Assembly (NCBI RefSeq): GCF_001665395.1 | Contig: NZ_LZSG01000069.1 | Span: forward strand, 25,274-89,273 | DNA length: 64,000 nucleotides | DNA from: Mycobacterium sp. 1164966.3 | GTDB taxonomy: Bacteria > Actinomycetota > Actinomycetes > Mycobacteriales > Mycobacteriaceae | Direction: 5' to 3' | In this document: in pieces, positions 63,297 through 64,000 of the stretch | How the letters are laid out: the number at the start of each line of letters is the position of its first letter | Position numbering within the stretch: position 1 is the first letter of the stretch | Notes under the pieces: model-generated | What the model was told of the DNA's origin: nothing | What the model saw: only the letters and a program-made list of their open reading frames with translations | Databases searched by the model: none | Translations under genes and position numbers: made by a program

Positions 63297-63802
63297 CGCA
63301 GATCCGCCCGGCCGCTCCAGACGATTCCCTGGCGGTAGCCCGCGTGCACGTGCGGGCCTGGCAGGTGGCCTACCGGGGACTGATCGCCCAGGCCTACCTC
63401 GACAGTCTCAAACCCGAAGTCTGGGCCGCCAAATACGCGTTTCAGCGTACCGGGCCGGAGTTGCCGACGACATTGGTCGCGGTGGACGGCGAAACCGTCT
63501 GCGGCCTGGCCATGTTCGGACCTTATCGAGGCGAAGAATTGCCGAATTGCGGTGAGCTGCGGGCAATCTATGTAAACCCTGATCATTGGGACACTGGCGT
63601 GGGTCGACAGCTGATCATTGCCACGCGAGACGGGCTGCGCCGAGCCGGTTTCACCGAAGCCGCGTTATGGGTGCTGGATGGGAATTCCCGTGCACGATGG
63701 TTCTACGAGCGCGACAGGTGGGCGTTAGACGGCGGTCGACAGACGAAAACCATTGCGGGGGCGCAGATGGAGGAGGTGCGTTACCGACGCAGGCTGGGCT
63801 AG
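63293..63802 (+). CDS. GNAT-family N-acetyltransferase
   Basis: 169 aa from a TTG that overlaps the tetR stop (TTGA); frame and family start agree (LTQIRPAAPDDSLAVARVHV). GELRAIYVNPDHWDTGVGRQ is the acetyl-CoA site (motif A, Q/R-x-x-G-x-G type: DTGVGR), AALWVLDGNSRARWFYER is motif B. The protein is the typical small-acceptor GNAT. The acceptor is unknown; linkage to tetR suggests co-transcription. Confidence 0.82.
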   Translation: MTQIRPAAPDDSLAVARVHVRAWQVAYRGLIAQAYLDSLKPEVWAAKYAFQRTGPELPTTLVAVDGETVCGLAMFGPYRGEELPNCGELRAIYVNPDHWDTGVGRQLIIATRDGLRRAGFTEAALWVLDGNSRARWFYERDRWALDGGRQTKTIAGAQMEEVRYRRRLG

Positions 63803-63893
63803 GTCATCAGCCGACGTAATCCCTTGTGCCACTTTAGTTTCAGTGGTCACACGATTGCGATTCTTGTCGGTGGGTCTTCGTAGAGTTTGGGGC

Positions 63894-64000
63894 ATGGGTT
63901 CGAGCAGTCGTGAGGAGATCGTCGAGGTCTTTAACGTGCTCGACGCTGAGCTGGAACGCCTGTGTGAGTTGTCCTTTGACGTGTTGACCACCCCGGAACG
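63894..64000 (+). CDS. 13E12 repeat-family HNH endonuclease (DUF222), 5' end
   Basis: An ATG at 63894 opens 35 codons to the window edge: SSREEIVEVFNVLDAELERL and CELSFDVLTTPE match the conserved start of mycobacterial 13E12/DUF222 proteins, whose C-terminus carries an HNH nuclease domain. These genes are dispersed in mycobacterial genomes and often behave as repetitive or mobile elements. Only the start is visible. Confidence 0.75.
   Translation, partial: MGSSSREEIVEVFNVLDAELERLCELSFDVLTTPE

Overview
This window is chromosomal DNA from a mycobacterium outside the M. tuberculosis complex, most likely a nontuberculous species. It is GC-rich, and almost every gene matches, in order, the M. tuberculosis H37Rv block Rv1254 to Rv1191 read in reverse. 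Protein lengths are often identical to H37Rv (Mdh 329 aa, GlgC 404, GlgA 387, DapE 354, TetR 212). Family and ortholog assignments come from recalled sequence similarity; no search was run.

Region by region: 1-8.9 kb holds an acyltransferase-3 start, DeaD RNA helicase, LprE lipoprotein, a RecB-like nuclease/helicase, a DHA2 drug transporter and a small membrane protein. 9.0-16.9 kb is central carbon metabolism: Kgd (2-oxoglutarate decarboxylase/dehydrogenase), an SDR, LpqZ, malic enzyme and malate dehydrogenase. 17.1-23.8 kb has CorA and the trehalose importer SugC-SugB-SugA-LpqY with two small membrane proteins. 23.8-28.5 kb has a broken MgtE-N/PRC gene, a DUF1003 protein, a lytic transglycosylase-like protein with a CRP-type site, and Mrp. 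28.6-32.9 kb is the envelope-stress block tatB-htrA-rseA-sigE with a divergent O-methyltransferase.

33.0-35.5 kb is accessory: a fused MurNAc kinase-MurNAc-6P etherase (MurK-MurQ type) and a VapBC5-like pair whose toxin has lost its first catalytic Asp. 35.8-40.4 kb is a TetR-controlled ABC drug exporter followed by two tandem isoprenylcysteine-methyltransferase-like proteins. 40.4-52.9 kb has glgC/glgA, DUF3117, tag, a DivIVA-like protein, gpgS, folP2, fadD6, a LOG protein, a large P-loop protein, dapE and dapD. 53-57.7 kb has an MHS transporter, fadD36 and two alpha/beta hydrolases.

57.8-63.8 kb is the second accessory region: an aldehyde dehydrogenase facing a decayed cluster resembling the cholesterol side-chain (igr) operon. 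It contains P450 and acyl-CoA dehydrogenase relics, a MaoC hydratase, a DUF35 protein, a truncated FadE, a second MaoC hydratase, an Ltp2-like aldolase and a TetR, followed by a GNAT gene. The window ends in the start of a 13E12/HNH (DUF222) gene.

Compared with H37Rv, relBE, the PE_PGRS/vapBC33 locus, lpqX-Rv1225c, PE14 and the esxKL/PE13/PPE18/IS1081 block are absent. The most striking signals are a 46-bp fold-back inverted duplication that breaks the MgtE-N gene, the MurK-MurQ fusion, the His-substituted VapC, the decayed steroid-type cluster, a 40-bp palindrome over a leaderless tetR start, a 56-bp tandem array, and a family of dispersed intergenic palindromes.
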